Shown here: piece by piece, positions 45,166 to 55,255 of the stretch
Layout of the letters: every line of letters starts with the position of its first letter
Position numbering within the stretch: position 1 is the stretch's first letter
Notes under the pieces: generated by a model
Told to the model about the DNA's origin: nothing
The model's input: only the letters and a program-made list of their open reading frames with translations
The model's database searches: none
Translations under genes and position numbers: made by a program
Assembly (NCBI GenBank): GCA_948470475.1
Contig: OX419337.1
Coordinates: 342,501-406,500 of the forward strand
Length of the DNA: 64,000 nucleotides
Reading direction: 5' to 3'
Source: Galaxea fascicularis
Lineage: Eukaryota > Cnidaria > Anthozoa > Scleractinia > Euphylliidae

Positions 45166-45639
45166 TTACGGGCTACGGGTCTTATTGTTAAATATATATG
45201 TAAATGCCGTCCTCTTCGAAGTTGAGAAGAAGGAGAAATCAGACAAGTAACTTACATACCTCGTACAGAGTTAAACAAAGCAAAGTAGTATCCAACTGAT
45301 GAACCGTCAAGCGCCCTAATTTTTTAAATAGTCGCTTGACATTTTCTTTAACAAGCTAATGAGAGTTTTCTGTCAGATTTTGACATCCACAAAGAGTTTC
45401 GCGTCCTGTACGACGCTTGTACAGTGAATAACCGTGTTACACTTAAGATTTAATCAGAACAAAATTTCAAATTTTTTAAACATGTAATAAACTATTTTTG
45501 ACTAAACCATGTCGAGGTGAATGTAAAATATAATGATATATACAAAACATCACAGCAATTACGATAAAAGGAAAATGTGTCAACGTCTTCCCTAAATATG
45601 TCAACACAGCTTACACAAACATCATCGGAAATCTCCATA
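45166..45639. other. Intergenic stretch
   Basis: No feature is recognised; it includes the probable 3' UTR of the 45640 receptor. Confidence 0.4.
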
Positions 45640-46575
45640 TTATGCGCGCAAACAGAATGCCCGCCTCAGAGCAGCCTTGAACTCTTTTCTGAAGTACCTA
45701 TTCATGGTACCATATATGATGGGGTTAATTGTAGAGCTCGAATAAATTAAAAACGCATATGTAAGGTAGGCCTGTCGCGGCAAGGTGGGTTCCCGTCGCG
45801 CGGCATCTATGAAATCCATTACACAAACAGGAAGCCAACAACATGTGAAACCAGCCACCACTACCGCTAGGGTTTTCGTCACTTTCGCTTCTTCCACGTT
45901 TGCTCTGAGCTGATGGGGATTGTTTTCAGGGGAAAAAACTCGATTCGATCTTGATACTGTGTAGAACACCTTAGTGTAGCACACTGTGATGACAGTTAGG
46001 GGTATTGCTATAAACACACAGTCAATGAAGATGGAGAATGGAATATTAGCCCCAAATGAGTACAAGCATTGTGCCTTTGCATGCTGAAACTCATATTTAC
46101 CCTCGTCAAAAAATAGCGGAGGAACAGATCCAAAAGGGGCCAGTAACCACACCGAAGCAATGTACATCAAAATCCTTCTCTTAGTGAATAGCACCATGTA
46201 CTTTTGTTGCTTCACAACGCAGAAATATCGGCTGACTGCGATAATTCCCATAGTGCCGAGAGACGCCATTGCAAAGTTAAACGTTGCGAATCCTTGGAAA
46301 AGACAGGCCCTGACGCCGAAAATCCACCGACCACGGTACAGAGTTACAACTGCAAATGGCATACTACAGGTCGATATGAGAATGTCACTGACAGCTAGTG
46401 CTACCACAAACACGTTGGGAAGCGTGCGAAGCCTCTGGCTTCTGTAGACAGCGTAACAAACTGATAGATTGCCAAAGAAAGCGGCCACGTTAATGACAGC
46501 TAACAAAATAGTTTCGGTTAGCGCTAAGTGTTCGCTTCTATGGGAAAGTTCAGTAGTAGAAACGAAATTCTCCAT
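45640..46575 (-). CDS. Melatonin-receptor-like class A GPCR, right group
   Basis: A complete single-exon frame of 311 aa. The N-terminus is MENFVSTTELSHRSEH. Visible are GNLSVCYAV (TM1), ALAVSDILISTCSMPFAV (TM2), Cys in GVRACLFQGF, SRY plus FCVVKQQKY, ECL2 Cys in AKAQCLYSF, CCWLPVCV (TM6) and NPIIYG with RYFRKEFKAALRR. It is short after helix 8. It is closest to the disrupted gene at 50166-51624 and to 57135-58148, as shown by LYRGRWIFG, the FNFAMASLG TM3 and NPIIYG. Ligand unknown. Confidence 0.87.
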   Translation of the reverse strand: MENFVSTTELSHRSEHLALTETILLAVINVAAFFGNLSVCYAVYRSQRLRTLPNVFVVALAVSDILISTCSMPFAVVTLYRGRWIFGVRACLFQGFATFNFAMASLGTMGIIAVSRYFCVVKQQKYMVLFTKRRILMYIASVWLLAPFGSVPPLFFDEGKYEFQHAKAQCLYSFGANIPFSIFIDCVFIAIPLTVITVCYTKVFYTVSRSNRVFSPENNPHQLRANVEEAKVTKTLAVVVAGFTCCWLPVCVMDFIDAARREPTLPRQAYLTYAFLIYSSSTINPIIYGTMNRYFRKEFKAALRRAFCLRA

Positions 46576-47705
46576 GTATGGACAAAATACAGCTTTTCTG
46601 AAAAAACCAACACCCAGTTATTGATGGATTATGTTCCTGATGATGATAATGGTGGTGGCCAGATTGCTTCTGATAGTTGCGCCAAAATAATTCTGCTGTA
46701 CCTTATATGATCACCCGAGCGAATGACCCCAGTTTAATTCGTTTTCAGACTACTTGGAGAGACGTTTTGGTTGTCAGTTCATCCCGCAGATGGCGTAGTG
46801 CAAATAAAGGGCCAAGTCCCACTGAAACGAATTAATGTACTTTCCATTTTTTGCGCAGTTAAGACGGCACACCAGAAACAAATCTTCAACTCACATAACT
46901 ATATTCATTGACACATGAAATGTCGATCGTAATATACTTTATTTGGAAGCTTCTACATAGATAAGTTGACGGCAGCTGATAATTTTAGGTTTTTTTTTTT
47001 TTTTCAGGGAGAATGTCATCTACATTTGACTTAAGTTAAAAACAATAAAGACCGGCGTATATTATCGCCCCGGGAGCCGTCGCTGCACAAAGTTTAGCAT
47101 AAATAATACTTTTTTTTCTGTCTGTACTCGATGGTAACTGCATGGTGAGAATTAGTGAATTAATGAGTGCGAGAGAAACTTGGCAGTTCTTGTTAAAATC
47201 CATCTTACAAAATTTATTCTAATGGTTAAATTATTTTTAACACTTACGGCCTGAAGAAGGCACACGTTTCCGCCGAAGCATGTGAAATCACTTGTCATAG
47301 CCCTGTCATTGGAATAGCGAAAACAAATCAAGTCTGACGAGGAAGAATGTCCATCATATTCAGTATTACTTCCTACTTCAACTCGTTTGCAGAATTTTGT
47401 TAGCACATTCAACACAATATTGGATATGCTAAGTGCTTCACACGACAATTTTTACAACAACTGTCAAAGTTTTTGCGCACTCACTGGCGAATGTTTGTCA
47501 TAAAGAAGAGTACAGACTTGGTAGAATTTTAATATGTTTACACGAATAGGAGAGCGATCTTCCGGACTTCAGTGTTTAATTTTAGTTTTTAAGATGCGTT
47601 GCTCGCTGACTGGGGAGAAGTTCCTGAAAAATGAAAGGCTGAGCTAATTTAGATCGGCTGAGCCAATTAATCCCGCCTGCCTCAGCCGGGAAGAACGGCT
47701 GGAGA
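46576..47705. other. Intergenic stretch with one Penelope-like motif
   Basis: No gene is recognised. The plus strand at 47250-47280 reads 'gcctgaagaaggcacacgtt' and 'tccgccgaagca', a decayed relative of the CTGAAGA/GAAAC core seen at 44139-44163 (here GAAGC). This suggests an old Penelope-type fragment. Confidence 0.35.
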
Positions 47706-48285
47706 CCGGCTTTGATTCAGATGCCGTAATTCACATGAGCCGAATCAAATGTATAATTATGTATTTTTCATGCTGTTTTTACATGAGAGCATCCGCAAAG
47801 GAGTGTTGCAGGAGAAAAATGGCGGTTTGGCGGGCCAAACTTCAAACGTATGTGACATGTGTAGTTCGCGTTTCGTTGCGGCGAAATACTTCAATCAGGC
47901 AAGAACATCTGTACTGACTCGTCACTACCACTCGATGGGGCATGACCAAGAGCACCCCAAAAGAAGAGTGAGTTCACATACAGTTATCACATGTCTTCTT
48001 CTGGTTTGCAAAATAGGCTAGGACGATTTGAATTCGCATTCTTCTTCTTTTTGCACTGTTTCCTAGCATTTTGAGCAGAAGAAAGGCTCTTGTTTGCAGA
48101 TCTTGGCGTTCGCCATGTTTACAATTGTGTGCTAAACTATTGACCGAATCTTAATTTTCTTCAGTGAATTAATTTCGGCCGAATAAAGTTCGGCCTCTGA
48201 ATCAATTCAGCCTCGATTAATTAATTTAGGTCGGACTAATCGTTGAATTCGATTCGGCTCGGCTGAAGTACGGCGTCTGAACCGG
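47706..48285. mobile_element. Candidate DNA element with ~40-bp imperfect inverted ends
   Basis: Left 'gattcagatgccgtaattca' plus 'catgagccgaatcaaat' pairs with the reverse complement of the right 'gattcggctcggctgaagta' plus 'cggcgtctgaaccgg'. More copies of 'cggc.gaat' words lie just inside the right end. It is 580 bp. The interior contains a short exon-like frame with a C2H2-like pattern. Target duplication was not resolved. Confidence 0.45.
47800..47967 (+). other. Exon-like frame with C2H2-like pattern
   Basis: The frame reads QTSNVCDMCSSRFVAAKYF, then NQARTSVLTRHYHSMGHDQE, then HPKRR, and meets a good GTGAGT donor at 47968. It has C-x2-C followed after about 20 residues by closely spaced histidines. 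The spacing is not that of a standard C2H2 finger. No acceptor or partner exon was identified. Confidence 0.25.
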
Positions 48286-48667
48286 GAGGACATGTGGTTA
48301 ATGATTGTGTATAACAACCACAATGGTGCGAAAAAGAGCTGCGGAGTTTTATAAGTTATTGAAAAGTATTCTTTAAAATTTGATTGTTCACCGTATAGTA
48401 CGTTCTTTGCACCATTGCAAAGGAGGGCACGCTGTAACTAAGTTAATATTGCACAAAGGTTTTTTCGATGTGTCCGCTGTGATTTTGTTATGCCAGAACC
48501 ATCAATACCAAAAGTCACGAAATCTCTACTAAAATAGGAAAATTTGATTCAGAAGTAATCACTAACACGCCCTACCTTCCACGGTGTTTTTCTTTTCAAC
48601 CTCTCGTAAGTGGACACCTCCCGATCTACATTAAACGTCGTTAGACATCACACCAACGTTAGCTAAA
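48286..48667. other. Intergenic stretch
   Basis: No feature is recognised. Confidence 0.4.
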
Positions 48668-48961
48668 GACAATCAATGTTAGTTAATCAATGTTAATCAA
48701 AATTAAATTAAATTAAATCAATGATATTTACTCAGGAAGCTCCACTCACCGCGAGGTGGTTTTCAGGGAGGTCCCGCATCCGGATCGAATTAGAATTTGG
48801 AAGTGTTGGTTTTTGGGGAGAGGGGAAAACCGGAGTACCCGGAGAAAAACCTCTCGGAGCAGAGTAGAGAACCAACAACAAACTCAACCCACATATGACG
48901 TCGAGCCCAGGAATCGAACCTGGGAGGCGAGTGCTCTCACCACTGCGCCAACCCTGCTCCC
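48668..48961 (-). mobile_element. tRNA-derived SINE, second family, near full length
   Basis: On the minus strand it starts 'gttggcgcagtggtgagagc' (A box), then 'ggttcgattcctggg' (B box). The body is 'gttctctactctgctccgag', 'aggtttttctccgggtactc' and 'cggttttcccctctccccaa'. The tail holds 'gagcttcctgagtaaatat' and AT-rich 'atttaatttaattta' repeats. It is Pol III-type and noncoding; the 69-codon frame on the opposite strand is spurious. Confidence 0.85.
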
Positions 48962-49314
48962 ATGATCAATGTTTAATAGTTAAATGTCTCGTCACAAAAA
49001 AAGACATGTCGCAGCGACTTGTATTGGAACAATACCCTGATTTAAGAAACTCAAATGACCACTTTTATTTTTTATTTCGAGTCATTTGCGAACATTGAAT
49101 CATCGAGAGCTCCACAAAGGCGTCGCACTAGTTTGCTGAAGAGAAAAGAGGGCCAGATGGAAAACCAGACTGTTTGGGTTAAATGTCTTCAAATGTGACG
49201 AGTTTAATTACAAAATACAAATGCAATTACAAATGAAGATTGAAATCTCTTCAGGAAAGGTGGGGTTAAAAATTTCGCCACAGTAAAAAGTTAAGAACAA
49301 TATAATCAAAGACT
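48962..49314. other. Intergenic stretch
   Basis: No feature is recognised. Confidence 0.4.
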
Positions 49315-49795
49315 GACACGCAGCTAGCTATTGTCGTGCGATATCATGGATAAAGCGGCAACGACTGAACAATATAATCAAAATAAATGATGCATATGAA
49401 ATCAAAGGCCGACACGCAGCTAGCCAGTATCGTGCGATCATGGATAAATTAAAGCGGCAATGACTGAACAACATAATCAAAATAAATGATGCATATGAAA
49501 TCAAAGGCCGACACGCAGCTAGCCAGTATCGTGCGATCATGGATAAATTAAAACGGCAATGACTGAACAATATAATCAAATGCTGACAGGCAACTAGCCA
49601 ATATCGTGCGATCATGGATAAAGCGGCAACGACTGAACAATATAATCAAATGCTAACAGGCAGCTAGCCAGTGTCGTGCGATCATGGATAACACGACAAC
49701 GATTGAACAATACAATCAAATGCCCGCTGACACCCAGTTAGTGGAGTACACAGCCGATAAAGCCGCAATGACTGAACAAATCAAAGGCTGGCACG
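49315..49795 (+). repeat. Tandem repeat with two unit lengths (~71 and ~98 bp)
   Basis: Six units share 'gacacgcagctagccagtat', 'cgtgcgatcatggataaa' and 'cggcaa.gactgaacaatata'. The first two also carry a 28-bp extension 'ataaatgatgcatatgaaat' plus 'caaaggcc'; the later ones lack it. The last unit is strongly diverged. No coding role. Confidence 0.8.
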
Positions 49796-50165
49796 TACAA
49801 GTTGTGGCTTAGCCCACATATTAATATCAAAGCAACTAGCGAGGAAGAACCAAAACATTTGAAACGAAATTAAAACCGTAGAGGCTTGACAACTGCCCCT
49901 CTAAGACTACAATAAAATATATATTGCCCCCTGCTATTCAAATGGATGCCATCCGAAGCGAGGAAGCTATGACGAGCCCTCCAAAAACCCCTATGACCCC
50001 AATATATGGCGTAAGAGATGGGCTCTGATACCACGCGAAGGTAACGTGTTACAATATCAACGTTTTTGTTGAAAGCAATAGCTGAGCTATCCGGGCGGAA
50101 CGATTGAACGATATGTAAATCATAATTGACCGTTTTTACATACTCTTGCGAAATCCTGAGCTATG
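49796..50165. other. Intergenic stretch 3' of the disrupted receptor
   Basis: No feature is recognised. Confidence 0.4.
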
Positions 50166-51624
50166 TCATATTTTTACACAAAATGCCCGTCTCATAATAG
50201 CCTTGCACTCTTGCAGGAAGTACCTATTCATGGCACCATATATGATGGGGTTAATGGTACTGCTCAAGTAAGCTAAAAACGCATATGTAAGGTAGGCCTG
50301 TCGCGGCAAAGTGGGTTCCCCTCGCGCGGCATCTATGAAATCCATTACACAGATAGGAAGCCAGCAACACGTGAAACCAGCCATAACTGCCGCTAGAGTC
50401 TTGGTCACTTTTGCTTCTTCCACGTTTGCTCTGAGTTGATCATGATGGAGGTCCGAATTTTGTTGCGAGAAAACTTGATTTGATTGTGATACTGTGTAAA
50501 ACACCTTGGAGTAGCACACTGTGATGACAGTTAAGGCCGTTGCTATAAACACAAATTCAATGAAGACAGTGTAGGCAATGTTAGTTTCAAATTTGTACAT
50601 GCATTCTGCCTTTGCCGGTTGAAACATATAGCCGACCTCGTCAAAAAATAGTGGAGGCACAGATCCCACAAGGGCCGTACACCACACAGCGGCTATGTAC
50701 ATTAAAACCCTTCGTTTAGTAAATAGCGCCATGTACTTTTGTGGTTTCACAACGCAGAAATATCGGCTGGCAGCTATTATCCCCATAGTGCCCAGGGACG
50801 CCAGTGCAAAGTTAAACATCACGAATCCTTGGAAAAAACAAAGCCTGTCACCGAAAATCCACCGGCCACGGTACAGAGTTACAACTGCAAATGGCATACT
50901 ACAGGTCGATATGAGAATGTCACTGACAGCTAGTGCTACCACAAACACGTTGGGAAGCGTGCGAAGCCTCTGGCTTTTGTAGACAGCGAAACAAACTGAT
51001 AAATTGCCAAAGAAAGCGGCCACGTTAATGACAGCTAACAAAATAGTCTCTATCCAAACTACGAATTCGCTTCTCTTAGGAAGTTCGGTAGAGGATACAG
51101 GGGCACAAAACGAATCTGTTCCTCACTTTATCTGTTCCCCCGAGGTATTGTGCTGGCTGGCAAAATATCAGTTATCTAGTTTCCCAGAGTTGGTTCTGAA
51201 ATTTTTTTCTGCATATGGATTTCGGTTGGTAATTTCTGAAGTGTGGTAGCAATGTGAGTGCTGCTGGCTGGCGAAATGTGGATTGTTGTGAGAATTTTGG
51301 TTCCCCCCCCCCCCCCCCCCCCACTGAAGGCTTTATTTGAGGCCTTTTCCCATGCCCATTTGGCTTAGGACATATGAAATTGTCTTTTTTGATGTTGTGC
51401 AGGGTGCTCAATTTGCACCTGGCTGGGAAACCAATCAATTTTATCTAGCTGGCTGGGAAATATCTTGTGTGTCTTGCTGGCAAAAAGGAACAGATATTTT
51501 TTTCCCAGCAATATTGAAAAAGACCTGAAAATGTCTGAATAACATTTAGTTTTATTAACTGGGGTATAATAATACATTTTTCAACAAATTGGTCGTTTTG
51601 TGCCCCTGAGGATAAAATTACCAT
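50166..51624 (-). pseudogene. Melatonin-receptor-like GPCR split by a MITE near codon 6
   Basis: The receptor body is open on the minus strand from the MITE edge (51097) to the stop at 50166, with all motifs: GNLSVCFAV, ALAVSD, SRY, ECL2 Cys in AECMYKF, CCWLPICV, NPIIYG. There is no ATG at the start of this part; the first start-like codon (51041) is a TTG inside TM1. Upstream frame codons SSTELPKRSEFVVWIETIL align with STTELSHRSEHLALTETIL of the 45640 gene. On the far side of the 511-bp insert, an ATG at 51624 begins MVILS, which would run in phase into STELPKR if the insert and one target copy were absent. As it stands, translation from that ATG ends inside the insert. It is probably a recent null allele, unless splicing or a new start rescues it. 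Confidence 0.85.
51098..51608. mobile_element. 511-bp MITE inserted in a GPCR coding region (hAT-like ends)
   Basis: The terminal inverted repeats CAGGGGCACAAAACGA and TCGTTTTGTGCCCCTG are perfect (16 bp). AGGATA is duplicated on both sides (51092-51097 and 51609-51614). CAGGGG-type ends are typical of hAT elements, whose duplications are usually 8 bp, though 5-6-bp variants exist, so family assignment is tentative. The interior has no transposase, a C-run at 51303-51322 and repeated 'agctggctgggaaa' / 'tgctggctggc' words. Confidence 0.9.
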
Positions 51625-52773
51625 GTTCTTCACTGAAAAATCGATCCCCGGTCACTGATGTTCAGTTGGTGACAGCGAGAGTCTTGTCTTGTGATAAAGG
51701 AGCAAATTTATCTCTTATGCCTGTGTTCAGTTAGGAACCAAAAAAGAAATTGTTTGATCTTTATCTGAACCACTTACAACTGCAGCTGATCAATCAAAAT
51801 AAAAGCCGGATCGAGTAAAAACGAATTTGAATGCATTACTTCTATTCCAGCTTTTTGTATTTTCGGGTCGTGGACTGGTATAAACATCGATTATCAGAAA
51901 TAGTCGTCGAAGAACGTTTGATCTACAGCCAAAAATGTTGATATACCAACCTTATTAAACGGAGAAAACAGAGCATAAGTATCTCAAGGAAGGCCACCAT
52001 ATCGGATCATATGATAATAATCACAGCCAACAGCCACCGTTTATTTTATTTCATTTTATTTTTTGGCCCTTTTTTCCCTAATTGTCAACGAAAAGTAAGT
52101 GCCATTGAATTTTTTTAGTTTCTTTGATTGTTATTACATACCAAACTATTAGGATACCTACTTTTCAACAACTTATAACACATAAGTTATTTTTTAACAG
52201 TAATTAACTGACCTGCAAGTTTTAGCATGGGTTCCCATTCCAACTTTGACACATTTCTTTCTATTTTGAAGAGCTATTCTAGAAAAACTTAGTTTCGAGC
52301 TTTTCTAGCTTAGATTTGCTTGAGCTTCAAAAAAAGGCGTTAGATTATGTTTCGACTGTGGCCATCAGTATATCGTATTTGGCGTTTCTTTCCCAAAGGC
52401 GAATCGATTAATACGGTGACAATCGCCTCAGGTTATAAACTGCAAGATGTTGAATCGGTTGGTTTGTCATCCAGCATTCATTGCATCTTTATTTTTTTTT
52501 ACTTATTATTGTTATTTTTATTTATTTATTTATTTATTTTTACTCTTTATTTAGAACTGAAAAACCTGAATCCTGAATTTTGAAGAGTAACTACTAAGAA
52601 AGGAAAAATTAAGTTGTGTCACGGCTAAGATGCGTTCAATTTCAAAATTCACCGACGGAAAGCTTGTGTGTACAAGCTTCAGAAACAGCTGCATGATAAC
52701 ATTAGCATAAACTTTGTTGACAGCAAGTTAGTAAACAGCTGGTAAAAGTAGCTTTTGCCGAAGTCCCTACTAA
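51625..52773. other. Unrecognised intergenic stretch
   Basis: No gene is recognised. It includes T-rich tracts (52495-52550) and the 5' flank of the disrupted receptor. Confidence 0.4.
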
Positions 52774-53119
52774 GGGCCCGATTACATGGCGAATTTCAGC
52801 CCGGGCTGAAATGTCAGTCCGGTCAACCGGGCTGAAATTTTGTTGCGATTACATGACGAATTTCAGCCCGGGCTGAAATATTAGCTTTTCCTTCCTACTA
52901 GCAGCAGCCATCTTGTTTCCTGGAAAACAAAATCACTGCGCATGTCCAAGCTCACTATTCAGCCCGGGCTGAAATTCCGTTTCGATTACATGAGATTTTT
53001 TCAGATTTTCTGGCCAGCAAACCGGGCTAGGATTTTCAGCCCGGGCTGAATTGCGCCCCGGGCTGAATCACTCTCCATGTTTCAGAAGCCGGGCTGAAAT
53101 TCGCCATGTAATCGGGCCC
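52774..53119. mobile_element. MITE with TAA duplication and internal palindromic sub-repeats
   Basis: Left 'gggcccgattacatggcgaa' and right 'ttcgccatgtaatcgggccc' are exact inverted copies. TAA flanks both sides (52771-52773 and 53120-53122). The interior repeats the palindrome 'atttcagcccgggctgaaat' in whole or in part at least six times. It is 346 bp and noncoding. The TWA duplication suggests PIF/Harbinger. Confidence 0.85.
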
Positions 53120-53202
53120 TAATACTCTAACTAGCGGCAAAACGTTCGTTTGAGTTGCGCGTCCGTTGATTACGTCTCATATCATGTCGAAATGTGGTAA
53201 AA

Positions 53203-53345
53203 ATCCAAAATATTACTCATTTATGAAAGAAATGAGCAAAATAAAGACGTTCTTAACTTACTCTCAGGGTGAGTATGTTCTTTGCATGTTCTTCGAATTC
53301 GGCTTAATCTCAGTCTCAACGTTCTTATAAAAAGGTTCTTATCAG
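53203..53345 (+). repeat. Dispersed repeat, copy 2 (partner 39885-40018)
   Basis: Same orientation and same landmarks as 39885-40018, with a short extra segment ('cttcgaattcggcttaatct'). Confidence 0.6.
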
Positions 53346-53754
53346 AAAATAGAGTGTATTTATGACTGAAATATGGTTATGATGCACCCAATACTCGTAG
53401 TGAGCGAACAACAGACATAAAGCTATCCTGCAATTTATGACGGTAGATTCGTCCGCAATCCACCCAGTAAACTGTGCTTTGTCATCACAGTGTCTTAAAT
53501 AATTTACAATCATCCTGCTATCCGCATAATTTCGCAGAATAATTGATGAATATAAGCCAACTCGGTCTGCGGCCTCGTAGGTTAAGTGCTAAGTAATATT
53601 CCGCGCTTTCCCAGGATATGATTGATTAAAAAAGCATATAGTTTTATATAAGAAAACATCCAGCAGCTATAGATAAAATGAGATAACTACTTTCACGTTT
53701 ATCCATGAGTCTTTTGATGGATCATAATGTAGATGATGACTGATAAAAATGCGC

Positions 53755-53775
53755 GTAGAGCATCGCACCGGTATC

Positions 53776-53809
<34 letters not shown>
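53755..53809 (+). pseudogene. Truncated tRNA-like gene, unit 1
   Basis: It begins at 'gtagagcatcgcacc' and lacks the acceptor 5' strand and most of the D arm. The T arm and 3' acceptor strand are intact. Confidence 0.8.
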
Positions 53810-53844
53810 TGATTTTTTCAGGCTTCTTCTTTCCAGTTGCTTAA

Positions 53845-53875
<31 letters not shown>

Positions 53876-53985
53876 ACTTGCATCTACAACCGCAGTACAA
53901 ATATGAATTATTTCATATATACTTCACATCACTTCACTGTGCGGGAAGATATGAACTCAATAAATTGACCTCGCTCCCAATGTGT

Positions 53986-54024
53986 GGCTTCATAGCTCAG
54001 TTGGTAGAGCATCGCACCGGTATC

Positions 54025-54058
<34 letters not shown>
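53986..54058 (+). tRNA. tRNA-like gene, apparent Thr (GGT), unit 2
   Basis: A cloverleaf folds with a perfect 7-bp acceptor stem (GGCTTCA/TGAAGCC), D stem GCTC/GAGC, and T stem ACGGG/CCCGT with loop TTCGAAT. The A box (TAGCTCAGTTGG), B box (GGTTCGAATCC) and a T6 terminator start 4-5 bp downstream. The anticodon stem has an A-C mismatch at its last pair. Position 33 is C where tRNAs have U, and the anticodon GGT is not the usual eukaryotic Thr anticodon (AGT). It may be transcribed but is doubtful as a decoding tRNA. Confidence 0.6.
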
Positions 54059-54093
54059 TGATTTTTTCAGGCTTCTTCTTTCCAGTTGCTTAA

Positions 54094-54124
<31 letters not shown>

Positions 54125-54234
54125 ACTTGCATCTACAACCGCAGTACAAATATGAATTATTTCATATATACTTCACATCACTTCACTGTGCGGGAAGATA
54201 TGAACTCAATAAATTGACCTCGCTCCCAATGTGT

Positions 54235-54273
54235 GGCTTCATAGCTCAGTTGGTAGAGCATCGCACCGGTATC

Positions 54274-54307
<34 letters not shown>
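54235..54307 (+). tRNA. tRNA-like gene, apparent Thr (GGT), unit 3
   Basis: Identical to 53986-54058, one 249-bp unit further on. Same doubts: C33, A31-C39 mismatch, GGT anticodon. Confidence 0.6.
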
Positions 54308-54342
54308 TGATTTTTTCAGGCTTCTTCTTTCCAGTTGCTTAA

Positions 54343-54373
<31 letters not shown>

Positions 54374-54483
54374 ACTTGCATCTACAACCGCAGTACAAAT
54401 ATGAATTATTTCATATATACTTCACATCACTTCACTGTGCGGGAAGATATGAACTCAATAAATTGACCTCGCTCCCAATGTGT

Positions 54484-54522
54484 GGCTTCATAGCTCAGTT
54501 GGTAGAGCATCGCACCGGTATC

Positions 54523-54556
<34 letters not shown>
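54484..54556 (+). tRNA. tRNA-like gene, apparent Thr (GGT), unit 4
   Basis: Identical to the two preceding units, with the same downstream T-run. The spacer after it diverges at 54628. Confidence 0.6.
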
Positions 54557-54591
54557 TGATTTTTTCAGGCTTCTTCTTTCCAGTTGCTTAA

Positions 54592-54622
<31 letters not shown>

Positions 54623-54628
54623 ACTTGC

Positions 54629-55255
54629 AATTCAGCATAAGTCATATATATCACTCGTGAAAGACATCAGGGTAAAATAACCTCGCCAGCTGAAGAGATA
54701 TATTTCATTACTTTTTAACTTTCCGTCGCACTCTTTAAGAAGACACTGACGTTTCCGTGGAATAAAAACTGTTAAAATTGCAATCTCTGTCATGGTAATT
54801 ACGGATCAACCGTCCGATGCCCATGCAGATAGTAAAATTGATCCATTAAACTGAAATGGCGATCTGCGGCCTCTCCATACATCAAGGTAACACCAAAAGC
54901 CACAAAAATCTCAAAATCCGGAACAAAAACTTTATCTTTCAAACCCTTAATCCCCATAGTATCAACCAACGCTTTTCATTAACTAATTTTTTTTTTCATC
55001 TTACCACGTTCCCACCAACGGCGTAGCTCCATCTTTCTGTATGTAAACCGCACACAACCCATAATTCCTCTGTTTGCTCTGACGAAGGACAAACCCTCAA
55101 AATGTCAGCGCATTTTGAATATCTTTACGTTGGGTCAATTTTGATTATCAACTCAGTGGTTAAACTAAATTTCCGTTAAACTGAAAGGACACCAATTGGT
55201 CTCAGCAGAGACGACCGGGCAAACTGCTCTGTTGACCGTCACTGCAAACGTGATA
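54629..55255. other. Unrecognised intergenic stretch
   Basis: No feature is recognised. Confidence 0.4.

Larger units (their letters stand above)
53755..54628 (+). repeat. 249-bp tandem repeat, 3.5 units, each with a tRNA-like gene
   Basis: Units start every 249 bp and are identical or nearly so. The first unit is cut at its left end inside the tRNA-like sequence and the last stops at 54628 inside the spacer. The repeated 76-codon frames (53863, 54112, 54361) are translations of spacer plus tRNA and are not genes; GFIAQLVEHRTGIAEV is a classic translated-tRNA artefact. Confidence 0.93.

Noticed and set aside
45640..46447. Plus-strand frames antisense to receptor genes (for example 46160-46447, 50695-50982, 57619-57873)
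   Set aside because: They are shadows of the receptor coding strand and recur because the receptors are paralogous.
48756..48965. 69-aa frame rich in Arg and Thr
   Set aside because: It is antisense to a tRNA-derived SINE.
53863..54591. Three identical 76-aa frames as a tandem gene family
   Set aside because: They are translations across spacer and tRNA-like sequence of the 249-bp repeat.
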